Shown one piece after another: positions 1-6,224 of a DNA stretch of 17,859 nucleotides. The stretch lies in NCBI GenBank assembly GCA_039715055.1, contig JBDLID010000060.1, forward strand, positions 1 through 17,859. The letters run 5' to 3'. The notes under the pieces were generated by a model that saw only the letters and a program-made list of their open reading frames with translations, was not told the origin of the DNA and made no database searches. Origin of the DNA: JBDLID01 sp039715055. GTDB taxonomy: Bacteria; Desulfobacterota; Desulfobulbia; Desulfobulbales; Desulfocapsaceae. Made by a program: the position numbers and the translations under genes. The first letter of the stretch is position 1. Each line of letters begins with the position of its first letter.

Positions 1-192
1 AGATCATCCTGTAACTGGTCTATACAAAACAGCTTAAAAATGAGAAAGGAAAATTCAAACGACAATGGCAGGAAGGGCAAAGACTGAAGGGTGGCCTGAA
101 GAAAGGTGGACAGAGATCACTTCGGATGAACCAACCGGGGCAGAATTTGGACCGGGCAACGGCAACACCTGAAAAAAATCATTTTTCAAACA
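1..192. other. No gene recognised at left edge
   Basis: No convincing coding region is visible here on either strand. One frame is open from the left edge to a TGA at 85-87, but the 28 codons give a low-complexity polar peptide that I do not recognise. A short AT-only inverted repeat (TGAAAAA at 170-176, TTTTTCA at 182-188, loop of five) lies just past the stop of the minus-strand gene ending at 193. It could act as a weak transcription end for that gene, but it has no G+C stem, so this is doubtful. Confidence 0.3.
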
Positions 193-471
193 TCACTCCA
201 CCGGTTTGGGGGCGCAGCTCATGATGTTTTCCATGATCTGATCACGGGTGATATCCCCTGTGACAACCACCTTCAGCTGCTTGCCGGGCATAATCTTAAA
301 AGATTCTACATTTTCACGAAATGCAGGTGTACAGCACTGTCAGGTACCATCCTGACACTCCTGTACCTGGCTCTCGATAAATTCGCGGGGGATTTTGTCA
401 TCAAAGGTTATTTCAACCCCATTTTCCTTCTGTTCAACGGTTGCCGGAATTTTCTTACTTGAATCTTTCAT
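193..471 (-). CDS. Candidate selenoprotein, 92 aa, in-frame UGA read as Sec
   Basis: This is a small, probably cytoplasmic protein of unknown function that looks like a thiol/selenol or metal-binding protein. The frame starts at ATG 471-469, runs 43 codons to a TGA at 340-342, and continues open for 48 more codons to a TGA at 193-195. Read through, residue 44 is Sec in the context DGT-U-QCCTP, and a late Cys sits in SCAPKP. The halves on either side of the UGA resemble each other: ITFDDKIPREFIESQVQEC before it, VVVTGDITRDQIMENIMSC after it (strand, turn, helix, Cys). That argues for one intact domain rather than a gene ending at the first TGA. A SECIS-like hairpin follows the UGA. The gene starts 19 nt after the protease stop with no clear Shine-Dalgarno, so translation may be coupled. 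The alternative is a 43-aa product or a decayed gene. Confidence 0.68.
306..326 (-). promoter_or_regulatory. Candidate bacterial SECIS hairpin
   Basis: On the minus strand, 13 nt after the in-frame UGA (340-342), CTGCATTT (326-319) pairs with AAATGTAG (313-306), giving an 8-bp stem with one G-U pair. The five-base apical loop is CGUGA. The loop starts 21 nt after the UGA and has G at its second position followed by U. From memory, this fits the known bacterial SECIS rules: a short upper stem, a small loop with a G in its first two bases, and a loop about 16-37 nt from the UGA. SelB would bind it to recode the UGA. The hairpin lies inside the coding sequence, as expected in bacteria. Confidence 0.6.
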
Positions 472-490
472 GTTGTGCTGAGGGTAACTA

Positions 491-1690
491 TCAGAGAAAA
501 GTGGAGGGAAACTCCTCAAGTACCTTTTCGATGGGAATGGCAAAGCCAATCCCCTGGCTGTCCTTGAGGATCATGGTGTTGACACCCACCACCAGGCCCT
601 GGTCATCCAGGAGCGGTCCGCCGCTGTTTCCGGGGTTGATGGCGGCATCGGTCTGTATGAAAACCTGCCCTTTAAACTCCCGGTAACCGGAAAATATGCC
701 GGCGGTCATTGTATTGCTGAGCCCCATGGGGTTGCCAAAGGTGTAAAGCATGGCCCCCTGCCTGAGTTGAGTTCCCTGGGGAGCCGGGGTCAGCGGGGGA
801 TTGCTGGTCCCGGAAACAGAAAGCAGTGCAAGGTCATAGGTGCTGCTTGTTGAAATGTAATCCACCTCATAGGCAGTACCGTCTTCAAGGATGACCTGGA
901 TACTGGGATTTTCCGCATGCTCCTCGATCCGTTTGACCTCGTCATTTGCCTGGTTGAACTGGGTCTCAACCTTGGCCAGCATCTTCTGCTTGTCCTTGAT
1001 GATCAGATCAATCTGCCGGCGGCTCTGGGAACTTTTCACCTTGCCTTTCTGACCGATCAATTCGTCAATCTTTTCCTGCTCAAGACGTATAATTTCTTCA
1101 TAGGTGGCCAGCCTGGTTTTGACATCATCAAGCTGGGAGGCGTCAAATTCAGCGACATGGCGGTTGGTTACAATGTGACCGGAGTTATCGAGAAAAAAGC
1201 CGGTCCCCTTCCCCCAGGGGGCCTCGATGGAAACCGTTGATTGACGCACCGCAGAAAGACCCGCTCCCTGTGCCTGAGACTGTCGGGGAGCAAGGGCGCT
1301 GTTGCCCAGCCCGCTGTCTCCAAGAGCACTGGCACCACGGGCGGGTTGAACAGCAACATCACCTCTGGGTGGTGCTGATCTGTTCACAGCAGATTTTTGC
1401 TCTGTGACTGCAGCAACGTTGGTTTGTGGGGTTGTGGATGGACTTTGCGACTTTCTGCCGAGATAAAAAGCGCCGACGCCACATAAAACTACAAGAAGCA
1501 GCACAGTAGTGAGCTGGCGCACCCGCGCACGCTTTTTTTCGGCTTCCCTGCGTTCCTGGGTCAGTCTCTTTTTCCTGCGTAGTTGAGATTCCCGGTGCTT
1601 GCCGAAGAGCAGCCCGCAGGACTCACATTCAAACCTGTTTGTTTGAAGATTTTTACACTTGGGACATTTAACCTTATAACTTCTTGCCAT
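491..1690 (-). CDS. Membrane-anchored HtrA-like serine protease with zinc ribbon
   Basis: A trypsin-like protease of the HtrA/Deg class, 399 aa, probably anchored in the inner membrane with its protease domain in the periplasm. In order it has: a zinc ribbon (Cys9, Cys12, Cys22, Cys25), a basic coiled stretch, one membrane span at about 60-78 (LTTVLLLVVLCGVGAFYLG), a Ser/Ala/Gly-rich linker, and the protease domain from about 155. The triad is visible as His178 in TNRHVA, Asp286 in YDLALL and Ser356 in NPGNSGGP. A charged, heptad-like insert of about 70 residues (186-256) lies between the His and Asp segments, which is unusual. There is no PDZ domain; the protein ends soon after the protease core. 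The frame extends to a TTG at 1708, but the ATG at 1690 has AGGG upstream and is preferred. It lies 19 nt upstream of the candidate selenoprotein. Confidence 0.88.
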   Translation of the reverse strand: MARSYKVKCPKCKNLQTNRFECESCGLLFGKHRESQLRRKKRLTQERREAEKKRARVRQLTTVLLLVVLCGVGAFYLGRKSQSPSTTPQTNVAAVTEQKSAVNRSAPPRGDVAVQPARGASALGDSGLGNSALAPRQSQAQGAGLSAVRQSTVSIEAPWGKGTGFFLDNSGHIVTNRHVAEFDASQLDDVKTRLATYEEIIRLEQEKIDELIGQKGKVKSSQSRRQIDLIIKDKQKMLAKVETQFNQANDEVKRIEEHAENPSIQVILEDGTAYEVDYISTSSTYDLALLSVSGTSNPPLTPAPQGTQLRQGAMLYTFGNPMGLSNTMTAGIFSGYREFKGQVFIQTDAAINPGNSGGPLLDDQGLVVGVNTMILKDSQGIGFAIPIEKVLEEFPSTFL

Positions 1691-1791
1691 GATTTTGGCC
1701 CTGCTCAAATAAAATTTAGCGGGAGATTTTGGGGATCTCTCAAGGGAGCGAAATCACCTGTCAAGCTCCCAGCTTTAGTGATTAATTAATA

Positions 1792-1820
1792 TTAATAGTT
1801 AGAAACGCGGATTTGTTCAA
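1792..1820 (-). promoter_or_regulatory. Possible promoter for the protease gene
   Basis: On the minus strand, TTGAAC (1820-1815) and TATTAA (1797-1792) are separated by 17 nt in an AT-rich stretch. This resembles a sigma-70 promoter with about four of six matches in each hexamer. It would leave a leader of about 95 nt before the ATG at 1690. It also suggests that the protease is not simply cotranscribed with the zinc-ribbon gene, which ends at 1888. By-eye match only. Confidence 0.3.
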
Positions 1821-1887
1821 GTAAAGTTGTAGGCCTGATCAACTATTTCAGAAAAATCGGTAAACCGGACAATGATGATGCTCCTTT

Positions 1888-3135
1888 TCACAAACTCCTG
1901 CCGAACTGGAGTACCGAGGCCGCCACAGCAATGGTGGTCTGCTCCTGGATGTAATCATGCCCCTGGTAGTTAAACGGAAGATAGACAAGGCTCACCCGGG
2001 TAGGCTTAAGCTCGATTTGGGGAAGTAGGGGAAAAAAATCACGCTGGTTAAGAACGGATTCAGCCAGAACCGTTTTCATAGACTCCACCGCCTCCTGGCG
2101 GTCAAGGGTGACCGGGTGAAGTCTGCCTGCCAGTTCATGCACTCCTTTGCCCAGACGGTGCTGCGCCAGGGTAATGGTTTTTGCCAGGGTGAGAAAGACC
2201 TTGGGACGGACCTTGAAAGCGGGGATCCAGAAAAAAAACTCCTGCTCTTCATGGCTCTTTTGAATGACTATGGGTTGATTGGTGATGCGCAGATAATCAC
2301 TGAAACGATCCAGATCGATATTTTTGGTGCTCACCTGAATCTTCCAGAAGGGAAGAGAACAAGCGGATTTTTTGGCGGAAGGGACCATCTCCCAGCTGAG
2401 TTCACGAAACTTGCCCCCATTCTCCTCCCAGGAGCTGTGACAGTTTCGGCATGACAACACCAGGCTGTCATGTTCGCCATTTAATGTTTCTCCACAACCG
2501 GGACAGAGGGTATTGAGAAAATGAGGCTGCCACTGGTCCTGAAAGGTGGAAGTTTTTGCCCGCAACTTTTCAACGGAGCCGCCGCGGGCCAGAACCGAGT
2601 TGGTCACACCATCGTGGAGTACGCCTTCTTCCATATAGAGGGGCAGGTAGACATAACTCAGTGTCTCGCCGATAAAGGCTCGGTGCAGAAAGACTTTACC
2701 CTGATGCTTGTTGTCGAGCTCCGAGAGTCGCACCGCCTTGTCAATGATGGCTTCCTGTTTAACCCCGCTGCGAAAAAAACCGCCAAGGTGCTCTTCGGAA
2801 ACCTGGGATAGCACCATGGCCTGCGGTCTGAGACCGAGTGAACGCGGGAGCATGGCGGCATTGACCGCCAGGTGGGTGGTATCGATGATCTTCTGCCTCA
2901 CCGTGTTGTCGATACAGTAGTAGACATTGCCCTTGAAGCGCAGATACGGCACATAAAACACATCCTGACTGGAGATATGGGGCGGCACCTTATCCGGCAG
3001 AACAAAACGAAGCGGACCGCGGTTGACCATGTAGTTGTTCACCTCACAAAAGGGACATTGCAGCAACCGGTCAGCTTCGTTAAGCTCGATTGGAGCCCCG
3101 CAGGAGGGGCAGTTTTGACGGATTGTCAGATCCAT
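1888..3135 (-). CDS. Internally duplicated zinc-ribbon protein (YdjG-like?)
   Basis: A 415-aa soluble protein with no signal peptide or membrane span; its function is not established. Two zinc ribbons are visible: CPSC (9-12) with CPFC (27-30), and CPGC (211-214) with CRNC (229-232). Each is followed by a domain of about 150-180 residues. The two domains resemble each other: FYVPYLRFKGNVYYC parallels FFWIPAFKVRPKVFL, and LSYVYLPLYMEEG parallels VSLVYLPFNYQG. The protein is therefore a tandem duplication of ribbon plus domain. It starts at ATG 3135 with only a weak ribosome-binding site, 76 nt after the SPFH gene. In Bacillus, the ydjFGHI locus pairs a zinc-ribbon protein with an SPFH/zinc-ribbon protein, so a partner role with the upstream product is likely. 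The YdjG link rests on context and ribbon type, not on an alignment. Confidence 0.8.
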   Translation of the reverse strand: MDLTIRQNCPSCGAPIELNEADRLLQCPFCEVNNYMVNRGPLRFVLPDKVPPHISSQDVFYVPYLRFKGNVYYCIDNTVRQKIIDTTHLAVNAAMLPRSLGLRPQAMVLSQVSEEHLGGFFRSGVKQEAIIDKAVRLSELDNKHQGKVFLHRAFIGETLSYVYLPLYMEEGVLHDGVTNSVLARGGSVEKLRAKTSTFQDQWQPHFLNTLCPGCGETLNGEHDSLVLSCRNCHSSWEENGGKFRELSWEMVPSAKKSACSLPFWKIQVSTKNIDLDRFSDYLRITNQPIVIQKSHEEQEFFFWIPAFKVRPKVFLTLAKTITLAQHRLGKGVHELAGRLHPVTLDRQEAVESMKTVLAESVLNQRDFFPLLPQIELKPTRVSLVYLPFNYQGHDYIQEQTTIAVAASVLQFGRSL

Positions 3136-3211
3136 ACAACCAAAGCCATCTCAAATCCAGATTTTTATAAATATGCGCTACAGGGTACCAGGCAGTGCAA
3201 TGAGGGATACA

Positions 3212-4339
3212 TTACAATCGCTCACCGCAATTGTCACAGAACATGGAATCCGGAATGTTTTCCGCCTTGCACTGGGAACAGATTTTCAGCTTGGGTTTTT
3301 CCGAGGCAGGATGGCCACACTTTGAGCAGAACTTGGCGTTGGGAGCCAGGTTCTTGCCGCAGTTGGCGCACTGGCTGAGCACCACCTGCTGGTGACCGCA
3401 GAAGGGGCAGAATCTGGCATCAGGAGAGATACCGCTTTGACAGTCCGGACAGGTCACCTTCTGCTCCCGGGGCTGCGACTGATTCGTGTTCTGGTTCTGG
3501 GCGGCGGCAAAGATACCCGGCATCATCATGCCCACGCCAAGACCCATTCCACCACCGGCCTCACCCGGATTTTCAGCCGCTTTTTCCATGGCCATTGCCG
3601 CCTTCATCTTGACAAATTTTTCCATATCTTCAATGACGCCCATGCGGCTCTTGTCGTCGATGGCCTTCTGCACCTCTTCCGGCGGGGTAATGGAGGTGAT
3701 ATAGAGGTGGCTGAGCTTGAGACCGAAATGGGAAAAATCTGCGCTGAGCCGCTCTTGAAGTTCATCGGAAAGTTCATCAAAGCGGCCGGGCAGGTTGATG
3801 ATGGAGTCAAGTTTTTCACCGAGGTAATCATTGAAGCGGGAGACGATGACCCGCTTGAGATAGGTGGAAATCTCTTCGGTGGTGAAACGGCGCATGGTGC
3901 CGACCAGCGTATTGATGAAAAGCGCCGGCTGGATGATCTGGATGTTGTACACGCCATGGGCGCGGAGCCTGATCAGACCGAGCTCGGAGTCACGGAAGGC
4001 CACCGGGCTTCGTGTGCCCCATTTGAGATTGGTGAAATACTTGAGGTTGGCCATATACACTTCTGCCCTCAGGGGACTGTCGCCTCGCCAGGGGATGGAT
4101 AGAATCTTGGTGAGCAGGGGGAGGTTCATGGTCTTCAATGTATGACGACCCGGTCCGAAGGTGTCACATGCCCTGCCCTTGTAAAACAGAACCGCAGCCT
4201 GACTCTCCCGTACGGTGAGCTGGGCACCGAATTTGATTTCTCCGGAGCCCTCTTCGGGCAGACGATGCACCAGCTCCTCGCCGGACTCATCAAACCACTC
4301 TATATTTTCAAGAAAAATACCACCGTCAAATCGGTTCAT
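3212..4339 (-). CDS. SPFH/band-7 protein with triple C-terminal zinc ribbon (YdjI type)
   Basis: A 375-aa member of the SPFH (stomatin/prohibitin/flotillin) superfamily in the subgroup with C-terminal zinc ribbons, often annotated as a virion-core-like or YdjI-like protein. These proteins are thought to form membrane-associated scaffolds that respond to envelope stress. The SPFH region spans about 35-225, with features such as AVLFYKGRACDTFGPGRHTL and YITSITPPEEVQKAIDDKSR. A helical stretch, then a Gly/Met-rich linker (about 258-280), leads into three four-Cys ribbons: Cys297/300/311/314, 324/327/338/341 and 354/357/368/371. There is no obvious membrane span. The frame runs to 4396, but the ATG at 4339 has GGAG six bases upstream and starts at the conserved-looking MNRFDGGIFLENIEW. 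It is the first gene of a minus-strand unit with the duplicated zinc-ribbon gene. Confidence 0.9.
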   Translation of the reverse strand: MNRFDGGIFLENIEWFDESGEELVHRLPEEGSGEIKFGAQLTVRESQAAVLFYKGRACDTFGPGRHTLKTMNLPLLTKILSIPWRGDSPLRAEVYMANLKYFTNLKWGTRSPVAFRDSELGLIRLRAHGVYNIQIIQPALFINTLVGTMRRFTTEEISTYLKRVIVSRFNDYLGEKLDSIINLPGRFDELSDELQERLSADFSHFGLKLSHLYITSITPPEEVQKAIDDKSRMGVIEDMEKFVKMKAAMAMEKAAENPGEAGGGMGLGVGMMMPGIFAAAQNQNTNQSQPREQKVTCPDCQSGISPDARFCPFCGHQQVVLSQCANCGKNLAPNAKFCSKCGHPASEKPKLKICSQCKAENIPDSMFCDNCGERL

Positions 4340-4401
4340 AACTTCTCCATATGTAGAAATAGATGGCCTGCTTACCCCTTCCTGATGACATATCAAGGAA
4401 A

Positions 4402-4430
4402 AGTATAGTACAAGGACAGGGAAGACTCAA
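4402..4430 (-). promoter_or_regulatory. Sigma-70-like promoter for the SPFH gene
   Basis: On the minus strand, TTGAGT (4430-4425) is followed after 17 nt by TATACT (4407-4402), a near-consensus -10. The leader to the ATG at 4339 would be about 55 nt. This lies in the 125-nt gap between the divergent SPFH and helix-turn-helix genes. On the plus strand of the same gap, TATAAT occurs at 4434-4439, but I see no matching -35 at the right spacing. Confidence 0.45.
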
Positions 4431-4464
4431 AATTATAATCTACCAAAAAGACAGGTTGATCACA

Positions 4465-4812
4465 ATGGAACTCAAAGATCAGTGGACGGTTGAAGCGGCA
4501 GTAAAGGTTCTGGAGCACAAGACTGTTGACGCAAAACTGTGGGCCGAGGCGGTGGAATGGCTTATTCTCTATGGTCCTCCCAAAATACGCAAACTGCTTC
4601 TTCAGTCGTCTGACACAGCCACAACCGAGTGTTTTCCTGAGCTGAAGGCCACTGCCTATAGTCTGGACGGGCAACCATGCTATACGGTGGCTGAAGTGGC
4701 CCAGACACTGGGTATCAGTGAGGAGAAAGCAAGAGAGACCATTGCCAGGAAACAGGATGAACACCAAGTTCCCCATTTCATCGACGAAGACGACACTGTC
4801 AAGCTCCAGTAA
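4465..4812 (+). CDS. Small helix-turn-helix protein, possible regulator
   Basis: A 115-aa protein of no family I recognise. The C-terminal half has a plausible helix-turn-helix at about 74-97 (YTVAEVAQTLGISEEKARET), of the kind seen in sigma-factor region 4, excisionase-type and MerR-type DNA-binding domains. The N-terminal half (LWAEAVEWLILYGPPKIRKL and beyond) looks helical. No signal peptide or membrane span is seen. The frame is open from 4363, but the ATG at 4465 has an ACAGG about nine bases upstream and removes a non-protein-like leader, so I use it. It is divergent from the SPFH gene and about 300 nt upstream of the repeat-protein locus on the same strand. It could regulate either one; nothing in the sequence decides which. 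Confidence 0.65.
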   Translation: MELKDQWTVEAAVKVLEHKTVDAKLWAEAVEWLILYGPPKIRKLLLQSSDTATTECFPELKATAYSLDGQPCYTVAEVAQTLGISEEKARETIARKQDEHQVPHFIDEDDTVKLQ

Positions 4813-5116
4813 AATCGCCGCATCCGACAAACCGGCCTCACCAGACTCCCGCAGAACAATGCCACACACGGCCCAACTGTCTACAGTCACTTTCATGAGG
4901 TTGGTTTAGCGCAGCATCCCCCGACCTTTTTGTGTTCCGAACTGTCTTCAACTCTCTGTATTTATCACAAATTCATGTTGACCGAACCTGTCACCTCATG
5001 ATATTAATGACCATCTATTTTCCATATTGATAAGTAATTACAAGAGACGGAAAAACCAGCCTTTTCATGGCTGACCAGTACGCCCTCTCTTTACAAACAT
5101 CAAAGGAGACTCCTTC
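4813..5116 (+). promoter_or_regulatory. Non-coding leader with candidate promoter of the repeat-protein locus
   Basis: This 304-nt gap holds no convincing gene. The best promoter candidate is TTGACC (4978-4983), an 18-nt spacer and TATTAA (5002-5007), giving a leader of about 105 nt. Within that leader, CAGCC (5057-5061) and GGCTG (5069-5073) can form a small hairpin. Just before the first gene, AAGGAG-A-CTCCTT (5103-5115) is a perfect palindrome that contains the Shine-Dalgarno sequence of the gene at 5117, so the ribosome-binding site could be partly self-masking. I recognise no known riboswitch class here. Confidence 0.4.
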
Positions 5117-5668
5117 ATGACACATTTCAAACTTAGCGCCTGTGCTGCTACCCTGCTTTTCCTTTTCTCTTCTCAAGCCTGTCTGGCGAAAGACAACTCT
5201 TCTGTCATCAAGGGTGAGGTCGTCCAGGATGAGAAAATAAAGGAATCATCCAACACCTCAGTTGGCATCATCGGTGCGGCAACTGCAAACCAGGGATCCA
5301 CCACACTCCACAAGACCGATGTCGGAACAGGTGGAGAAGTTATCAATGCCGGCGAGCTTTCCAAGGAACAAAATACAGCCGTCGGTATCATCGGCAATGC
5401 CAAGGCAAACGAGGCCTCCGTTACCCTCGACAAGAGTACCGTCAAAGGCACAGTTGAAAATGTTGTCAAAGGTTCCAATGACGAAAACACCGCTGTCTCA
5501 GTCATTGGCAGCGCAAAGGCGAACCAGGACTCCATCACCGTTAAAAATTCAACGGTGACAAAAACCGGAGAGATTGTCAATGAAGTGACAAGCACAAAGG
5601 ACGACAACACCGCCGTCTCCATCATCGGCAGCGCCAAAGCCAACGAAGGATCTGTAACGGTGGACTGA
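5117..5668 (+). CDS. Secreted four-repeat protein, candidate fibre subunit
   Basis: A 183-aa exported protein, proposed as the small subunit of a CsgG-type surface fibre. A signal peptide (MTHFKLSACA through QACLA) is followed by four repeats of 38-40 residues starting at N46, N86, N124 and N164. The repeat core is NTAVxxIGxAxANxxSxTxxxSTV, then xGEIxNxVxxxxxx. The pattern suggests a short beta-solenoid or stacked beta-arcs rich in Asn, Ser, Thr, Val and Ala. The chain starts in the second half of a repeat (SSVIKGEVVQDEK) and ends in the first half of one (NEGSVTVD), so copies could in principle continue one another end to end. The giant protein at 7404 has the same repeat and the same phase. 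It has AAGGAG upstream of the ATG and is first in the operon. It does not match the curlin repeat by eye (no regular Gln/Asn ladder), so the fibre role is inferred from context. Confidence 0.85.
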   Translation: MTHFKLSACAATLLFLFSSQACLAKDNSSVIKGEVVQDEKIKESSNTSVGIIGAATANQGSTTLHKTDVGTGGEVINAGELSKEQNTAVGIIGNAKANEASVTLDKSTVKGTVENVVKGSNDENTAVSVIGSAKANQDSITVKNSTVTKTGEIVNEVTSTKDDNTAVSIIGSAKANEGSVTVD

Positions 5669-5700
5669 TTCGTCCCGGCAGGCTGTTGCTTATACAATAC

Positions 5701-5730
5701 CGGGATCACCCTGCCTGAGAGGTGATCCCG
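5701..5730 (+). promoter_or_regulatory. Intercistronic hairpin after the first repeat gene
   Basis: CGGGATCACC (5701-5710) and GGTGATCCCG (5721-5730) form a perfect 10-bp inverted repeat with a ten-base loop. It sits between the stop of the small repeat gene (5668) and the ATG of the next gene (5743). No T-run follows, so it is not a standard terminator. The Shine-Dalgarno TGGAG for the next gene begins at once after the stem (5731-5735). It could protect the upstream message from 3' decay, or limit translation of the downstream gene, giving more of the first product. Confidence 0.6.
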
Positions 5731-5742
5731 TGGAGAATATTG

Positions 5743-6204
5743 ATGAAAACCAAAGTCACTGCATTTATCTGGCTCATGCTTCTGCTTGTGGTGCAGAGTG
5801 TATCGGCAGGCGATCTCAACGACGGTATCTCCAACTACACCGACGATAAGATCTCCGCCGCCGACCAGCTCGGCTCAGCGGGAGTCAACTTCAGCTTTAT
5901 CGAGATGCAGGCCATGAGCCGGGTTGGTGCGGCACTGTACAACACCAGTCCCTCCTCCATCCTCGACAAGACAACCGGCTATGTGGACTCCACCCTGGAC
6001 GGCTTTGGAAACTCCGGCGGCAGCATCAACTCGGTCACCCTCTATCCCGGTGCAACGGTTTACGGCGACATCATCATCGTTGACACCAGCACCGGTTCCA
6101 AGACACAGGTCGTTTTCGGTGACCGGACGTTCAACTCTTCCGTGGGCAGCGATCTGGACAACATCAGCGAGACCATGGATGAACTCGACAAGCTGGTTGA
6201 TTAA
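5743..6204 (+). CDS. Small secreted protein of unknown family in the CsgG-like locus
   Basis: A 153-aa exported protein whose family I do not recognise. A signal peptide (MKTKVTAFIWLMLLLVVQSVSA) precedes a mature domain of about 131 residues with two parts. The first is helical and Ser/Ala/Gly-rich (DKISAADQLGSAGVNFSF onwards). The second is a beta-like stretch at about 90-125 (SVTLYPGATVYGDIIIVDT, then KTQVVFGDRTF), ending in an acidic tail. It has no clear copy of the repeat found in its neighbours. By position it could be a CsgE/CsgF- or HfaA-like accessory or minor subunit, but sequence similarity is too thin to claim. The frame extends to a GTG at 5722 inside the preceding hairpin; the ATG at 5743 with TGGAG seven bases upstream is the better start. 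Confidence 0.75.
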   Translation: MKTKVTAFIWLMLLLVVQSVSAGDLNDGISNYTDDKISAADQLGSAGVNFSFIEMQAMSRVGAALYNTSPSSILDKTTGYVDSTLDGFGNSGGSINSVTLYPGATVYGDIIIVDTSTGSKTQVVFGDRTFNSSVGSDLDNISETMDELDKLVD

Positions 6205-6224
6205 CTTTAAAAGGATTTTTTCAC

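Noticed and set aside
340..549. Minus-strand frame of 69 codons ending at TGA 340 and starting at a TTG at 549
   Set aside because: The upstream part overlaps the protease gene and has no good start signal. The frame is better read from ATG 471 and through the TGA as a 92-residue selenoprotein.
1840..1870. Terminator after the duplicated zinc-ribbon gene
   Set aside because: Only a four-base stem with a two-base loop (CGGT-TT-ACCG on the minus strand) precedes a T-rich stretch, which is too weak to call.
4393..4896. 167-codon minus-strand frame opposite the helix-turn-helix gene
   Set aside because: Its first 40 residues look protein-like, but the rest is Cys/Phe/Leu-rich antisense of the plus-strand gene. 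The plus-strand frame has a better start context and a recognisable helix-turn-helix.
5117..5668. Direct call as curlin CsgA
   Set aside because: The repeat has 38-40 residues and lacks the regular Gln and Asn positions of the curlin repeat. The curli link rests on the CsgG-like neighbour only.
5173..5709. Long minus-strand frame opposite the small repeat gene
   Set aside because: It is a mirror of the repeat composition and lacks a signal peptide or start context. Repeats whose unit length is a multiple of three keep antisense frames open.
5722..5742. GTG 5722 as start of the second gene
   Set aside because: It lies inside the 10-bp hairpin and would precede the Shine-Dalgarno. The ATG at 5743 has TGGAG and a clean signal peptide.
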